Shown here: in pieces, positions 1 through 6,235 of the stretch
How positions within the stretch are numbered: position 1 is the first letter of the stretch
How the letters are laid out: each line of letters begins with the position of its first letter
Assembly: GCA_012032065.1 (NCBI GenBank)
Contig: JAAURV010000181.1
Location: 1-6,613 of the forward strand
Direction: 5' to 3'
Source: Hyphomicrobiales bacterium
Lineage (GTDB): Bacteria; Pseudomonadota; Alphaproteobacteria; Rhizobiales; Aestuariivirgaceae
Length of the DNA: 6,613 nt
The notes under the pieces: model-generated
Database searches by the model: none
What the model saw: the letters and a program-made list of their open reading frames with translations, nothing else
What the model was told of the DNA's origin: nothing
Made by a program: the position numbers and the translations under genes

Positions 1-1814
1 GCTCCGAGATAGAGCTGTGGAATATCCGACTCCAGCCCGTTCAGGATCGCATCGCTCGCTTGCTTCGCGGCAAGTGAGGCCGGATCGAATGCCGGTGCAA
101 GCACCGCCTTCGACTGAATGACCTTGGCGCCGCGTCCATCGCCTTCGAAAGCCCACGTGACCTCATTCTGGGCCACGCCAAAGAGCGCGGTAACGGCATT
201 CGAGTCGAATTCCGCGCTGGTTTCGTTGCGTTTCAGTCCGCTGGCCTCGCGTACCGGCTGGCCCGCCTCCTGCGCCAGCGCATCGAAAGCTACGCCGCTT
301 TGGGCGCGCGTCACGATCGCCTTGGCCTTCTCGCTCGCCGCTTCCCTGAGCTTCCTCGCGATTACGTCGGCCCTGACCTTGTCCTTGACGGTATCGAGCG
401 GACGCAGCGCGGAAGGCACCACTTCACGCACTTCGTACCAGGTGAAGCCGTCCTCGACCGTCAATGCCTGATTGTCGACGCCCACATCGCTGTCGAATGC
501 CGCCTGAAGCAAATCGTTCTTGTGCCGCATGTCCACATTCTTGCCGTCCTTGTCCTCGCCTGAGCGGCTCACCGCCGGAACGATCATGAGCGGCACGCCG
601 GTTTTGGAGGCGATGTCCTCGAACTTCACCTGGTTGTTCTTCTCGTTCTCGACCGCGTCGAACAAGGTCTGCGCTTCATCGCGCGCCCGCTCTTGTTGCA
701 GGCGCTGTTTGAGTCCGTCGCGTACTTCGTCAAGACTTGCCTGATGCTCCGGCACAATCTCGGTTGCCTTGAGCAATGCTGTCGCAAGCGAACCCTTCAC
801 GGGCGCACTCACCTGATTGAGCGCAAGCGAGAACGCCGCATCGGCAATCGTCTTGTCGAGGAAATCCGTCTTCTTTCGCTTGGCGAAGGTGATATCCGCC
901 TCGGTCGCTCCACGCTCCTTGGCGACACTCATGAAATCCGCCCCGCCATCGATCTTGGCCTTGGCCGCGGCGGCTTCCGCTTCGGTATTGAAGGTGATTT
1001 GCAGGATGGTCCGGGTCTCCGGCGTGAAAAAGTCCGCCTTGTACTTCTCGTATCCCGCCTTCAGCTCGTCGTCGGTAACGTTGAGCTTGGGCGCGATGTC
1101 CGCTGGCTCGGCGCTCAAGATTGCGATGGAGCGGTATTCCGGCGCCGTATAAGCATCCGGCGAGCTCTCGTATTGCTTCTTGATATCGTCTTCCGTCGGT
1201 GCGGCGATTTCCGCCTCGGCCACGGTAATCGTGAAATAGCGCGCATCGCGCTCTTCCGCGCCGAACTGCGTCAGCGCCTCCACCAGAGTCTTGGGCGGCG
1301 CCAATCCCGCGCCAACCGCATCGCTGAGGGCAGAGCGCAAGGCCACCGCCCGTTCATTCGCAATAAGAGCGCTTTCGGGAAGCCCGATCCGCTCAAGATA
1401 GTTTTTGAGCGCCGCCGGATCGAACTTGCCGTCCAATCCCTGAAACGACTTGTTGCCGGCAATCTGTTCCGCCATCTTGGCGTCGCTGATCGAGAGCTTC
1501 AGAGCGTCGATCTGGTCGTCCAGAGCCGCTTGTTGAATGAGCGTGTTCAGCACCGTTTTGTCGAGGCCAATTTTCCGCGCATCGTCCGGCGTCATCGCCT
1601 TGCCGGTTTGCTGCGACATGTTGCGTAGCATGCGGTTGAACGCGTCGTTGAACTGGTTTGCCGAAATCTCTTGCCCGCCCACGGTCGCCAGCGCCCCGGC
1701 CCGGTAACCCGTGAACACGTCGGTCACACCCCAGACGGCAAAGCTGATCACGAGGAGGCCGATCAGAACCTTCGCCACCCAGCTTTTGGCGGCATTTCGC
1801 ATTGACTCGAGCAT
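1..1814 (-). CDS. ppiD: PpiD/SurA-type periplasmic peptidyl-prolyl isomerase (C-terminus beyond the window)
   Basis: A membrane-anchored periplasmic chaperone with a parvulin-like domain, expected to help newly exported proteins fold near the Sec translocon. The frame stays open from the ATG at 1814 to the window edge, giving about 604 residues. PpiD proteins are usually about 620-640 residues, so little is missing. Residues 1-12 are short and basic, and residues 13-31 form one transmembrane helix (VAKVLIGLLVISFAVWGV region). A SurA_N-like helical region follows, including GGQEISANQFNDAFNRML and a TVLNTLIQQAAL segment. The PpiC-type parvulin-like domain lies at about residues 265-355, starting near TRTILQITF. 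The start is supported by AAGGA seven bases upstream (1822-1826). Met5 is a possible alternative start. The gene diverges from tpiA, an arrangement common in Hyphomicrobiales. The family call is strong; the exact symbol is by analogy, because alphaproteobacterial members are diverged and may lack isomerase activity. Confidence 0.88.
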   Translation of the reverse strand, partial: MLESMRNAAKSWVAKVLIGLLVISFAVWGVTDVFTGYRAGALATVGGQEISANQFNDAFNRMLRNMSQQTGKAMTPDDARKIGLDKTVLNTLIQQAALDDQIDALKLSISDAKMAEQIAGNKSFQGLDGKFDPAALKNYLERIGLPESALIANERAVALRSALSDAVGAGLAPPKTLVEALTQFGAEERDARYFTITVAEAEIAAPTEDDIKKQYESSPDAYTAPEYRSIAILSAEPADIAPKLNVTDDELKAGYEKYKADFFTPETRTILQITFNTEAEAAAAKAKIDGGADFMSVAKERGATEADITFAKRKKTDFLDKTIADAAFSLALNQVSAPVKGSLATALLKATEIVPEHQASLDEVRDGLKQRLQQERARDEAQTLFDAVENEKNNQVKFEDIASKTGVPLMIVPAVSRSGEDKDGKNVDMRHKNDLLQAAFDSDVGVDNQALTVEDGFTWYEVREVVPSALRPLDTVKDKVRADVIARKLREAASEKAKAIVTRAQSGVAFDALAQEAGQPVREASGLKRNETSAEFDSNAVTALFGVAQNEVTWAFEGDGRGAKVIQSKAVLAPAFDPASLAAKQASDAILNGLESDIPQLYLG

Positions 1815-1850
1815 TATGAAGTCCTTGGTGTTTCCCAGTGCGGGCAGCGC

Positions 1851-1879
1851 ATCATAGGTAGGCTGGAACCCTCTCGCAA
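1851..1879 (-). promoter_or_regulatory. Candidate sigma70 promoter of the ppiD-like gene
   Basis: Read on the minus strand, a -35 element TTGCGA (1874-1879) is followed by a 17-nt spacer and a -10 element TATGAT (1851-1856). This would start transcription near 1843-1845, leaving a leader of about 30 nt that carries the AAGGA ribosome binding site. The fit to consensus and the spacing are good, but no start site has been mapped. No equally good plus-strand promoter for tpiA could be picked out of the 114-nt divergent gap. Confidence 0.5.
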
Positions 1880-1928
1880 GCGCAGCAAAGGTCTGCTAAG
1901 CCCGGCGCCTTGTTTGGGGAGACTGTTT

Positions 1929-2687
1929 ATGGCGGGAACACAGCCGCGTCCGCTCGTGGCGGGCAACTGGAAAATGAACGGCACCACGGCCCATCTGCGC
2001 GAACCGCGCCTGCTTGCCGCCATGCTGCGGGACGTCAAATTGCGCTGCGAAGTCTTGGTCTGCCCGCCCGCCACGCTGGCACGCCGCGTCAAGGCTGTCA
2101 TGAAGGGAAGTCGAATCAGGATCGGCGGCCAGGATTGCCACACTGCCGTTTCCGGCGCTCACACCGGCGACATTTCGGCGGAGATGTTGAAAGACGCCGG
2201 CTGCACCGCGGCGATCGTCGGCCATTCCGAACGCCGTACCAATCATGGTGAAACCGATGCAACAGTGCGCGCCAAGGCTGCGGCCGCCCACCGCGCCGGA
2301 TTGACCGCCATTGTCTGCATTGGCGAGACTCTGGAAGAAAGGAAGAGCGGCAAAACGCTCGCCGTTGTCTCGAAGCAGCTTGAGGGATCTTTGCCCGAGG
2401 GGACAACGCCCGCGAACACAGTGATCGCCTATGAACCCGTCTGGGCCATCGGCACCGGCCTCACGCCCACCACGGCGGAAGTGGCCGAAGTGCACACCCA
2501 TATTCGCAAGGAGCTTGGAAAAGCCGTGGGCGAAAATGCTGCCGCCATGCGTATTCTTTATGGTGGTTCCGTAAAACCTTCGAACGCCCAGGAACTGATG
2601 TCCGCGGACAACGTCAACGGCGCATTGGTGGGCGGAGCCAGCCTCAAAGCCGCCGACTTTATCGGCATCATCAAGGCCTACGCCTGA
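1929..2687 (+). CDS. tpiA: Triosephosphate isomerase
   Basis: Cytoplasmic glycolytic and gluconeogenic enzyme interconverting dihydroxyacetone phosphate and glyceraldehyde 3-phosphate. The 252-residue product has the normal family length and a complete TIM-barrel signature. Asn13 and Lys15 are in AGNWKMNG, the electrophilic His99 is in VGHSERR, and the catalytic base Glu169 is in AYEPVWAIGTG, whose residues 170-177 form the mobile loop 6. The phosphate-binding segments are YGGSVKP (211-217) and LVGGASL (233-239). The ATG at 1929 is chosen because GGGGAG (1916-1921) lies seven bases upstream. A TTG at 1914 in the same frame would swallow that site. The TGA stop at 2685-2687 lies inside the last codons of the convergent histidine kinase gene, so no intergenic terminator separates the two. 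In related genomes tpiA is usually followed directly by secG; here four genes intervene. Confidence 0.98.
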   Translation: MAGTQPRPLVAGNWKMNGTTAHLREPRLLAAMLRDVKLRCEVLVCPPATLARRVKAVMKGSRIRIGGQDCHTAVSGAHTGDISAEMLKDAGCTAAIVGHSERRTNHGETDATVRAKAAAAHRAGLTAIVCIGETLEERKSGKTLAVVSKQLEGSLPEGTTPANTVIAYEPVWAIGTGLTPTTAEVAEVHTHIRKELGKAVGENAAAMRILYGGSVKPSNAQELMSADNVNGALVGGASLKAADFIGIIKAYA

Positions 2688-4060
2688 ACGGTCGACCTGT
2701 CCTTGACCTTTGCGGCCGCGCCCTTGGCCGGGAAAGTTGCCCGCGCCCGGAAGCCGCCAAGCGGAGAACGTCCGAAATCGACGTTGAAGCCGTAATTGTC
2801 GGCGATGTCGCGCACGATGGTGAGGCCGAGGCCACTGCCATTCGTGTCGTTCGAGTAGCCCCTTTCGGTCACCCGTTTCTCGTCGCCCAAGTTGATGCCA
2901 GGCCCGTCGTCGTCGACGGTCAGTACGATGGCGCCCGCTTCGCGGCGGGCCGCGATCACGATCTTGCTCGCCGCCCATTTCCGGGCATTGTCGCAAATGT
3001 TTCCGACAAGCTCCTTGATGTCGGTTGGATCGATATTGACCGCCAGCGACGAGTCCGCCTCGACAGTCCATTCGACGTCGCCGCCGCGCGGCAGTTTTCG
3101 CAACGCCCCGGTCATCTGGTTGAGAACAGGAGCGAGTTGGCAGAGCGGCGGATTTCGGCCCAAGGCGAGCCGGGCGCGGGAAAGCTCGCGTTCGACGACG
3201 GTCTGCATGGCAGCCACCTGTTCGCCGACATCGGCCGCGGCGGCGGAATCGCCCCGCCGCTCCAGATCTCCGGCGACGACTCCGAGGATCGTGAGAGGCG
3301 TCTTGAGGCCATGCGCCAGATCGCTGGCGCGCGCCCTCGCTTGACTCAAGGATTTGTCATGCACTTCCAGGACAGCATTAAACTCGTTCACTAAAGGATC
3401 GATTTCCTTAGGAAAACCGCCTTCGAGCCGTGACACCGTACCAGTTGCGATCCGCGCCAGCCCGTCTTTCAAGGCCTGCAGCGGCATCAGCCCGACCTTG
3501 GCCTGAACCCACGCAGCCACCGCCAAGGCAATGGCAAGCGCGCCGAGCGAAAGCATCATCCACCGGCGGAACGATGCCACTGGATCCGTGACTTCCACGG
3601 CATCGACCGCAACGATGATCCGCGCGCTTTTGCTGGTCTGGTCTTCCAGCAGTTTAATGGATTGATCGAACACGATGACGTCCATGCCGTCGGCGGCCGT
3701 GAGGTGCGAAATGCGCCCTTCTGGCCCCGGATCGCTCGGAGCGAGTTGAAGCGATTCGTCCCAAATCGAACGTGAATAGAGCTTCTGGCCTTGATCCACG
3801 GCGATCTGCCAGTAAAGCCCGCTGAACGGCTCCTGAAACCTTGGATCGGCCGGCTGCCGCTCGAGCGTTGGCTTACCGGCGGCATCGATTTCCAGAGCGC
3901 CAGCGAGCTGGCTTGCATGATTGAGCAGCTCTTTGTGAACCCGCTCCTCCACCTGCGACTGGAAGAGTTCGATCAGAACGGCGCCCGCCACGAGCAACGC
4001 TGCGGCGATCCCCAGAGCAGAAGCCGCCAAGAGCCGTAGAAGCAGGGATCCCTGCCTCAT
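2678..4060 (-). CDS. PhoQ-type membrane sensor histidine kinase
   Basis: Sensor kinase of a two-component system, 460 residues, inner membrane. In order: transmembrane helix 1 (about residues 8-32), a periplasmic sensor region (about 33-166) with no domain I recognise, transmembrane helix 2 (about 167-186) and a HAMP-like linker (about 187-239). The dimerisation helix carries the phosphorylated His250 in DLAHGLKTPL. The HATPase region has N-box Asn358 (NICDNARKW), G1 box DDDGPGI (383-389) and G2 box GSGLGLTI (408-415). HGLKTPL, with Gly-Leu-Lys in place of the common Glu-Leu-Arg, is typical of PhoQ relatives. All catalytic boxes are intact. The ATG at 4060 shares ATGA with the regulator's stop, so translation is probably coupled. 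An in-frame extension to 4201 would lie wholly inside the regulator gene and is rejected. The TAG stop (2678-2680) overlaps the tpiA end by 10 nt. The ligand is unknown. Confidence 0.93.
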   Translation of the reverse strand: MRQGSLLLRLLAASALGIAAALLVAGAVLIELFQSQVEERVHKELLNHASQLAGALEIDAAGKPTLERQPADPRFQEPFSGLYWQIAVDQGQKLYSRSIWDESLQLAPSDPGPEGRISHLTAADGMDVIVFDQSIKLLEDQTSKSARIIVAVDAVEVTDPVASFRRWMMLSLGALAIALAVAAWVQAKVGLMPLQALKDGLARIATGTVSRLEGGFPKEIDPLVNEFNAVLEVHDKSLSQARARASDLAHGLKTPLTILGVVAGDLERRGDSAAAADVGEQVAAMQTVVERELSRARLALGRNPPLCQLAPVLNQMTGALRKLPRGGDVEWTVEADSSLAVNIDPTDIKELVGNICDNARKWAASKIVIAARREAGAIVLTVDDDGPGINLGDEKRVTERGYSNDTNGSGLGLTIVRDIADNYGFNVDFGRSPLGGFRARATFPAKGAAAKVKDRSTVQA

Positions 4061-4722
4061 TCTTGCGGTCCTGCGATATGATAGCCGAAACCGCGCCGGG
4101 TCTCGATCAGCGGAACCTTGATCTTGCGGCGCAGCCTTGCGACCACGGCTTCGATGGCGTTGGGATCGCGGTCGTTGTTGATGTCGTAGAGATTGTCGCA
4201 AAGCTCGGCCTGGGGCACGACACGGTCGCGGTTGTGGGCGAGATAGTTGATCAGCCGGAACTCCAGCGGCGTCAGCGAAACCGGCGTTCCCTTGACGCTC
4301 ACCCTCATGTTGCGGGTGTCGATCGCCACCTCGCCGATCGTCACAATGCTGCTGGCATGACCGCCCGCGCGCCGCAGGATGGCCCGCAGCCGGGCAAGCA
4401 GCTCTTCCATGCGAAACGGCTTGGGGAGGTAATCGTCCGCTCCAGCGTCGATGCCTTCCACGCGCTCGCTCCAGCTTCCACGCGCCGTGAGCACAAGCAC
4501 CGGAGTTGCCAAACCCTCCTGCCGCCAGCGCTTGAGCAAGGTGATGCCATCGATCTTCGGCAGGCCTACATCGAGGACGATGGCGCCATAACTCTCCGTA
4601 CCGCCCCGGTACCAGGCCTCTTCGCCATCGCCCACGGATTCGGCGGTTAATCCCAGCGATTCGACGCCGCGCGCTATTTCGGCGGCGATTTTCGGTTCGT
4701 CCTCGACAATCAGTATGCGCAT
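4057..4722 (-). CDS. OmpR/PhoP-family response regulator
   Basis: DNA-binding response regulator, 221 residues, the usual size for the family. The receiver domain (about 1-118) has the acidic pair Glu7-Asp8, phosphoacceptor Asp51 in LDVGLPKIDG, switch Thr79 in LTARGS and Lys101 in LPKPF. The winged-helix domain (about 126-218) contains SLTPLEFRLINYLA, the recognition-helix segment AIEAVVARLRRKI and the wing TRRGFGYHI. It is the evident partner of the kinase immediately downstream, with which it shares a 4-nt ATGA overlap. I choose the ATG at 4722, because MRILIVEDE is the canonical beginning and GGAG lies six bases upstream inside the end of the PepSY gene. That leaves one base after the PepSY stop. 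Starts at 4734 or 4764 would add residues that are PepSY coding sequence in another frame. The regulon is unknown; autoregulation through the 5150-5346 region is plausible. Close to PhoP/QseB types, but no symbol can be assigned safely. Confidence 0.95.
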   Translation of the reverse strand: MRILIVEDEPKIAAEIARGVESLGLTAESVGDGEEAWYRGGTESYGAIVLDVGLPKIDGITLLKRWRQEGLATPVLVLTARGSWSERVEGIDAGADDYLPKPFRMEELLARLRAILRRAGGHASSIVTIGEVAIDTRNMRVSVKGTPVSLTPLEFRLINYLAHNRDRVVPQAELCDNLYDINNDRDPNAIEAVVARLRRKIKVPLIETRRGFGYHIAGPQE

Positions 4723-4723
4723 C

Positions 4724-5149
4724 TCAAACTCCATCACCCGCCAGGGAACTGCCCGTCTTGGCATCGAGTTTGAGCCGACGCCGGGCGCCGTCCTTGCCCA
4801 CCAGCTTGATGTCGTAGAAAAGCCTGCCGGACTGCCGCCGCAGCCTCACATCGACAACCCTGCCGCCGTACTTCTTCTTGGCGATTGCGAGGATTCTGCG
4901 AAGCGACTCGGCCTCGCCAAGTTCCCTGGCGCGCCGCGCGTCATCCTGATCGTCATCGCGATCATCATCGCCGCCTTCACCGCCGCCGCCGCCAGGACCG
5001 GAATTGCCGCCCTCGCCACCGCCACTTCCGGAACTTCCGCTGCCACCGCCACTGCCGGAGCCGCCGCCTTCACCGGCATTCGCCTTGCCGGCTCCCGCAA
5101 GGGCCAGAAAGCCCGAAACCACCAGTATGAATTTGCGCCGGTCCGTCAT
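4724..5149 (-). CDS. Exported PepSY-domain protein with Gly/Ser-rich and acidic linker
   Basis: Small secreted or periplasmic protein of 141 residues, first gene of the two-component operon. Residues 1-25 are a signal peptide: basic MTDRRKF, hydrophobic ILVVSGFLALAGAG, and a likely AnA cleavage site before Gly26. RRKFI resembles a twin-arginine motif, but the pair lies very near the N-terminus and Sec export is equally possible. Residues 26-60 are almost only Gly, Ser and a few Glu. Residues 61-70 are Asp-rich (DDDRDDDQDD). A PepSY-like domain fills about 74-136, with an alpha helix (AESLRRILAIAKKKYGG) and beta strands (VVDVRLRR, LFYDIKLVG, RRRLKLDAKTG). Small PepSY proteins often sit beside PhoPQ-type systems in proteobacteria, where a role in modulating the sensor is suspected but not generally proven. 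The ATG at 5149 is chosen because it starts a clean signal peptide, although its ribosome binding site is weak; an upstream TTG at 5176 is the alternative. Confidence 0.82.
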   Translation of the reverse strand: MTDRRKFILVVSGFLALAGAGKANAGEGGGSGSGGGSGSSGSGGGEGGNSGPGGGGGEGGDDDRDDDQDDARRARELGEAESLRRILAIAKKKYGGRVVDVRLRRQSGRLFYDIKLVGKDGARRRLKLDAKTGSSLAGDGV

Positions 5150-5174
5150 GATCCATTTGCCATTTCGACAGTCC

Positions 5175-5202
5175 AAGATAGGCGGTCAACCGCCCAAATC
5201 AA
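5175..5202 (-). promoter_or_regulatory. Candidate promoter of the PepSY-regulator-kinase operon with a palindrome in the spacer
   Basis: On the minus strand, TTGATT (5197-5202) and TATCTT (5175-5180) are separated by 16 nt, a reasonable sigma70-like pair. The transcript would start near 5168, about 20 nt before the PepSY ATG at 5149. The spacer holds a perfect inverted repeat, GGCGGT-CA-ACCGCC (5181-5194), placed where a bound protein would cover both promoter elements. The sequence match is direct observation; the operator role is inference. Confidence 0.4.
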
Positions 5203-5222
5203 AATTGCCTTTAACTTGTCTC

Positions 5223-5233
5223 CGCTGACAGCG
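5223..5233. promoter_or_regulatory. Short palindrome CGCTG-A-CAGCG in the divergent region
   Basis: A perfect 5-bp inverted repeat around a central A. Its minus-strand reading contains TGTCAGCG (5223-5230), the same word found twice in front of the plus-strand gene at 5320-5327 and 5331-5338. This makes it a plausible third copy of one recognition element, lying roughly midway between the two divergent genes. It is too short to be certain on its own. Confidence 0.3.
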
Positions 5234-5295
5234 CGGTGAACGGCCATGGTCGATTTGCCCTTTTCGAGCACGTGGTGGTGCGGTAGCAGCAAACG

Positions 5296-5338
5296 GCTGA
5301 TCCGGCGCTGATCGCCGTTGTCAGCGATTTGTCAGCGA
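5296..5338. repeat. Symmetric array of GCTGA/TCAGC half-sites, probable operator
   Basis: Two direct repeats GCTGATC (5296-5302 and 5307-5313) are followed by two direct repeats TTGTCAGCGA (5318-5327 and 5329-5338). Both pairs have an 11-bp period. The core of the second pair, TCAGC, is the reverse complement of the core of the first, GCTGA. The cores are therefore spaced 6-9-6 bp and form a mirror-symmetric array. Head-to-tail half-sites with an 11-bp period are what OmpR/PhoB-type regulators usually bind, and such a regulator is encoded next door. The array ends 8 bp before the ATG at 5347, so a bound protein would more naturally block than activate that gene. The inner copies could also form a 6-bp hairpin (CGCTGA/TCAGCG) in RNA. 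Confidence 0.5.
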
Positions 5339-5346
5339 GCAGGGCC

Positions 5347-5808
5347 ATGGCAGAACTCCCCACCCTCACCAAACGCAAACTCCAGGCCGAAGTCATCGGG
5401 CCGATCTACCGGGAAATGGCGGCGGAATTGGGCGAGGAGAAGGCTAAGGCCATCCTCGACCGCGCCATCCGGAAGGCGGCCATTGCCGAAGGCAAGCGGC
5501 TTGCAGGCAGCGACCAAACTTCGATGCGGAGCTTCATCGATCTTTTCGCCCTGTGGACAGCTGACAACGCGTTGGAAATCAAAGTTTTGCAGGCAACAGA
5601 TGAAGTTTTCGATTTCGATGTGACCCGCTGCCGCTATGCCGAAACCTATCGCGACATGGGGCTGGGCAGCATCGGACATCTCTTGTCCTGCAACCGGGAC
5701 GGGACGTTCTGCCAGGGCTACGACCCCAAGATATCCCTGGAGCGCAAGCAGACCATTATGGAAGGCGCCCCCTGCTGCACGTTCCGCTATCGCTACAAGA
5801 CCCCTTGA
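5347..5808 (+). CDS. L-2-amino-thiazoline-4-carboxylic acid hydrolase-like protein
   Basis: Cytoplasmic protein of 153 residues with no signal peptide. The N-terminal half is helical and charged (KAKAILDRAIRKAAI). The C-terminal half carries the family pattern as I recall it: RCRYAETYRDMG (94-105), LLSCNRDGTFCQGYDP (112-127) and LERKQTIMEGAPCCTFRY (131-148). This includes Cys95, Cys115, Cys122 and Cys143-144 and the Arg-Asp pair 117-118. Characterised family members hydrolyse L-2-amino-thiazoline-4-carboxylate on a route to L-cysteine in pseudomonads. Most members are known only by similarity, so the substrate here is not established. The ATG at 5347 has only a weak GGG-type ribosome binding site at 5342-5344; a TTG at 5329 is a less likely start. 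The gene diverges from the PepSY two-component operon and is preceded by the half-site array, suggesting shared control. The next gene, secG, starts 62 nt downstream on the same strand. Confidence 0.75.
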   Translation: MAELPTLTKRKLQAEVIGPIYREMAAELGEEKAKAILDRAIRKAAIAEGKRLAGSDQTSMRSFIDLFALWTADNALEIKVLQATDEVFDFDVTRCRYAETYRDMGLGSIGHLLSCNRDGTFCQGYDPKISLERKQTIMEGAPCCTFRYRYKTP

Positions 5809-5870
5809 GCCGCGTTGCGTTCCCCCCACATACCCGCTAAACGCCGCGCAACCGAAACCGGACACCATCC

Positions 5871-6235
5871 ATGCAGACCGTTCTCCTTGCTCTCCATCTC
5901 CTCATGCCTTGGCGCTTATCGGCGTGATTCTGCTTCAGAGGTCGGAGGGCGGTGCGCTTGGCATCGGTGGCGGTGGTGGTGGTGGCGGCGGAAACCTGTT
6001 TTCGTCCCGCGGCGTTGGCAGTGCGCTCACCCGGACAACCGCGTTCCTGGCGGCAGCCTTCTTCTTCACGTCGATCGTTCTCACCGTGATCGCCACGCGC
6101 GGTTCGATCGGCAGCGGCTCGGTCTTCGATCAGGTGACCCAGCCCCAGGCGCCAGCCTCCGGCACGCAGACGGAGCCGGCCCCGTCCGGCCTGCCCAAGC
6201 TCGACGAAAAGCCAACCGTTCCGGTCCAGCAATAG
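5871..6235 (+). pseudogene. secG: SecG, protein-export translocase subunit, frameshifted near codon 12
   Basis: SecG is the small inner-membrane subunit of SecYEG that assists preprotein translocation. The ATG at 5871 opens a correct SecG beginning, MQTVLLALHLLM, but that frame stops at TGA 5925-5927 after 18 codons. The rest of SecG lies one frame over, from TTG 5909 to the TAG at 6233-6235. It includes LALIGVILLQRSEGGALG, a long Gly run, a second transmembrane segment (AFLAAAFFFTSIVLTVIA) and a Pro/Gln-rich tail ending VPVQQ. Adding one G after 5906, so that ATGCC becomes ATGGCC, would give a continuous 121-residue protein of normal length reading LLMALALIGV. The lesion is therefore a single missing base, either a sequence error or a real mutation. 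No slippery heptamer is present. A GTG at 5924 overlaps the stop as GTGA and might allow reinitiation, but that product would lack most of helix 1. The ribosome binding site at 5871 is weak. Confidence 0.88.

Noticed and set aside
693..1628. A 311-codon plus-strand open frame opposite the ppiD-like gene
   Set aside because: It is antisense to a well-supported PpiD/SurA-type protein, has no recognisable motif and is Arg/Leu-rich like other shadow frames.
1896..3071. A 391-codon minus-strand open frame across tpiA and the kinase end
   Set aside because: It is antisense to the conserved tpiA and out of frame with the kinase. Its Arg/Gly/His-rich composition is typical of a shadow frame in GC-rich DNA.
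5255..5286. TTGCCC plus a downstream -10 as promoter of the thiazoline-hydrolase-like gene
   Set aside because: No acceptable -10 lies at 16-18 nt spacing, so I cannot support a promoter position here.
5814..5852. GTTGCG/CGCAAC inverted repeat after the thiazoline-hydrolase-like gene as a terminator
   Set aside because: The stem is only 6 bp with a 27-nt loop and no T run, so it is no better than chance.
5332..5868. A 178-codon minus-strand open frame opposite the thiazoline-hydrolase-like gene
   Set aside because: The plus-strand frame carries a recognisable family pattern; the opposite frame does not and has no ribosome binding site I can support.
5906..5912. Programmed ribosomal frameshifting in secG
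   Set aside because: The junction CTC ATG CC has no slippery heptamer and no clear downstream pseudoknot. A missing base explains it more simply.
5965..5993. GGT/GGC triplet run as a tandem repeat element
   Set aside because: It encodes the glycine stretch that normally follows LLQRSEGGALG in alphaproteobacterial SecG, so it is ordinary coding sequence.
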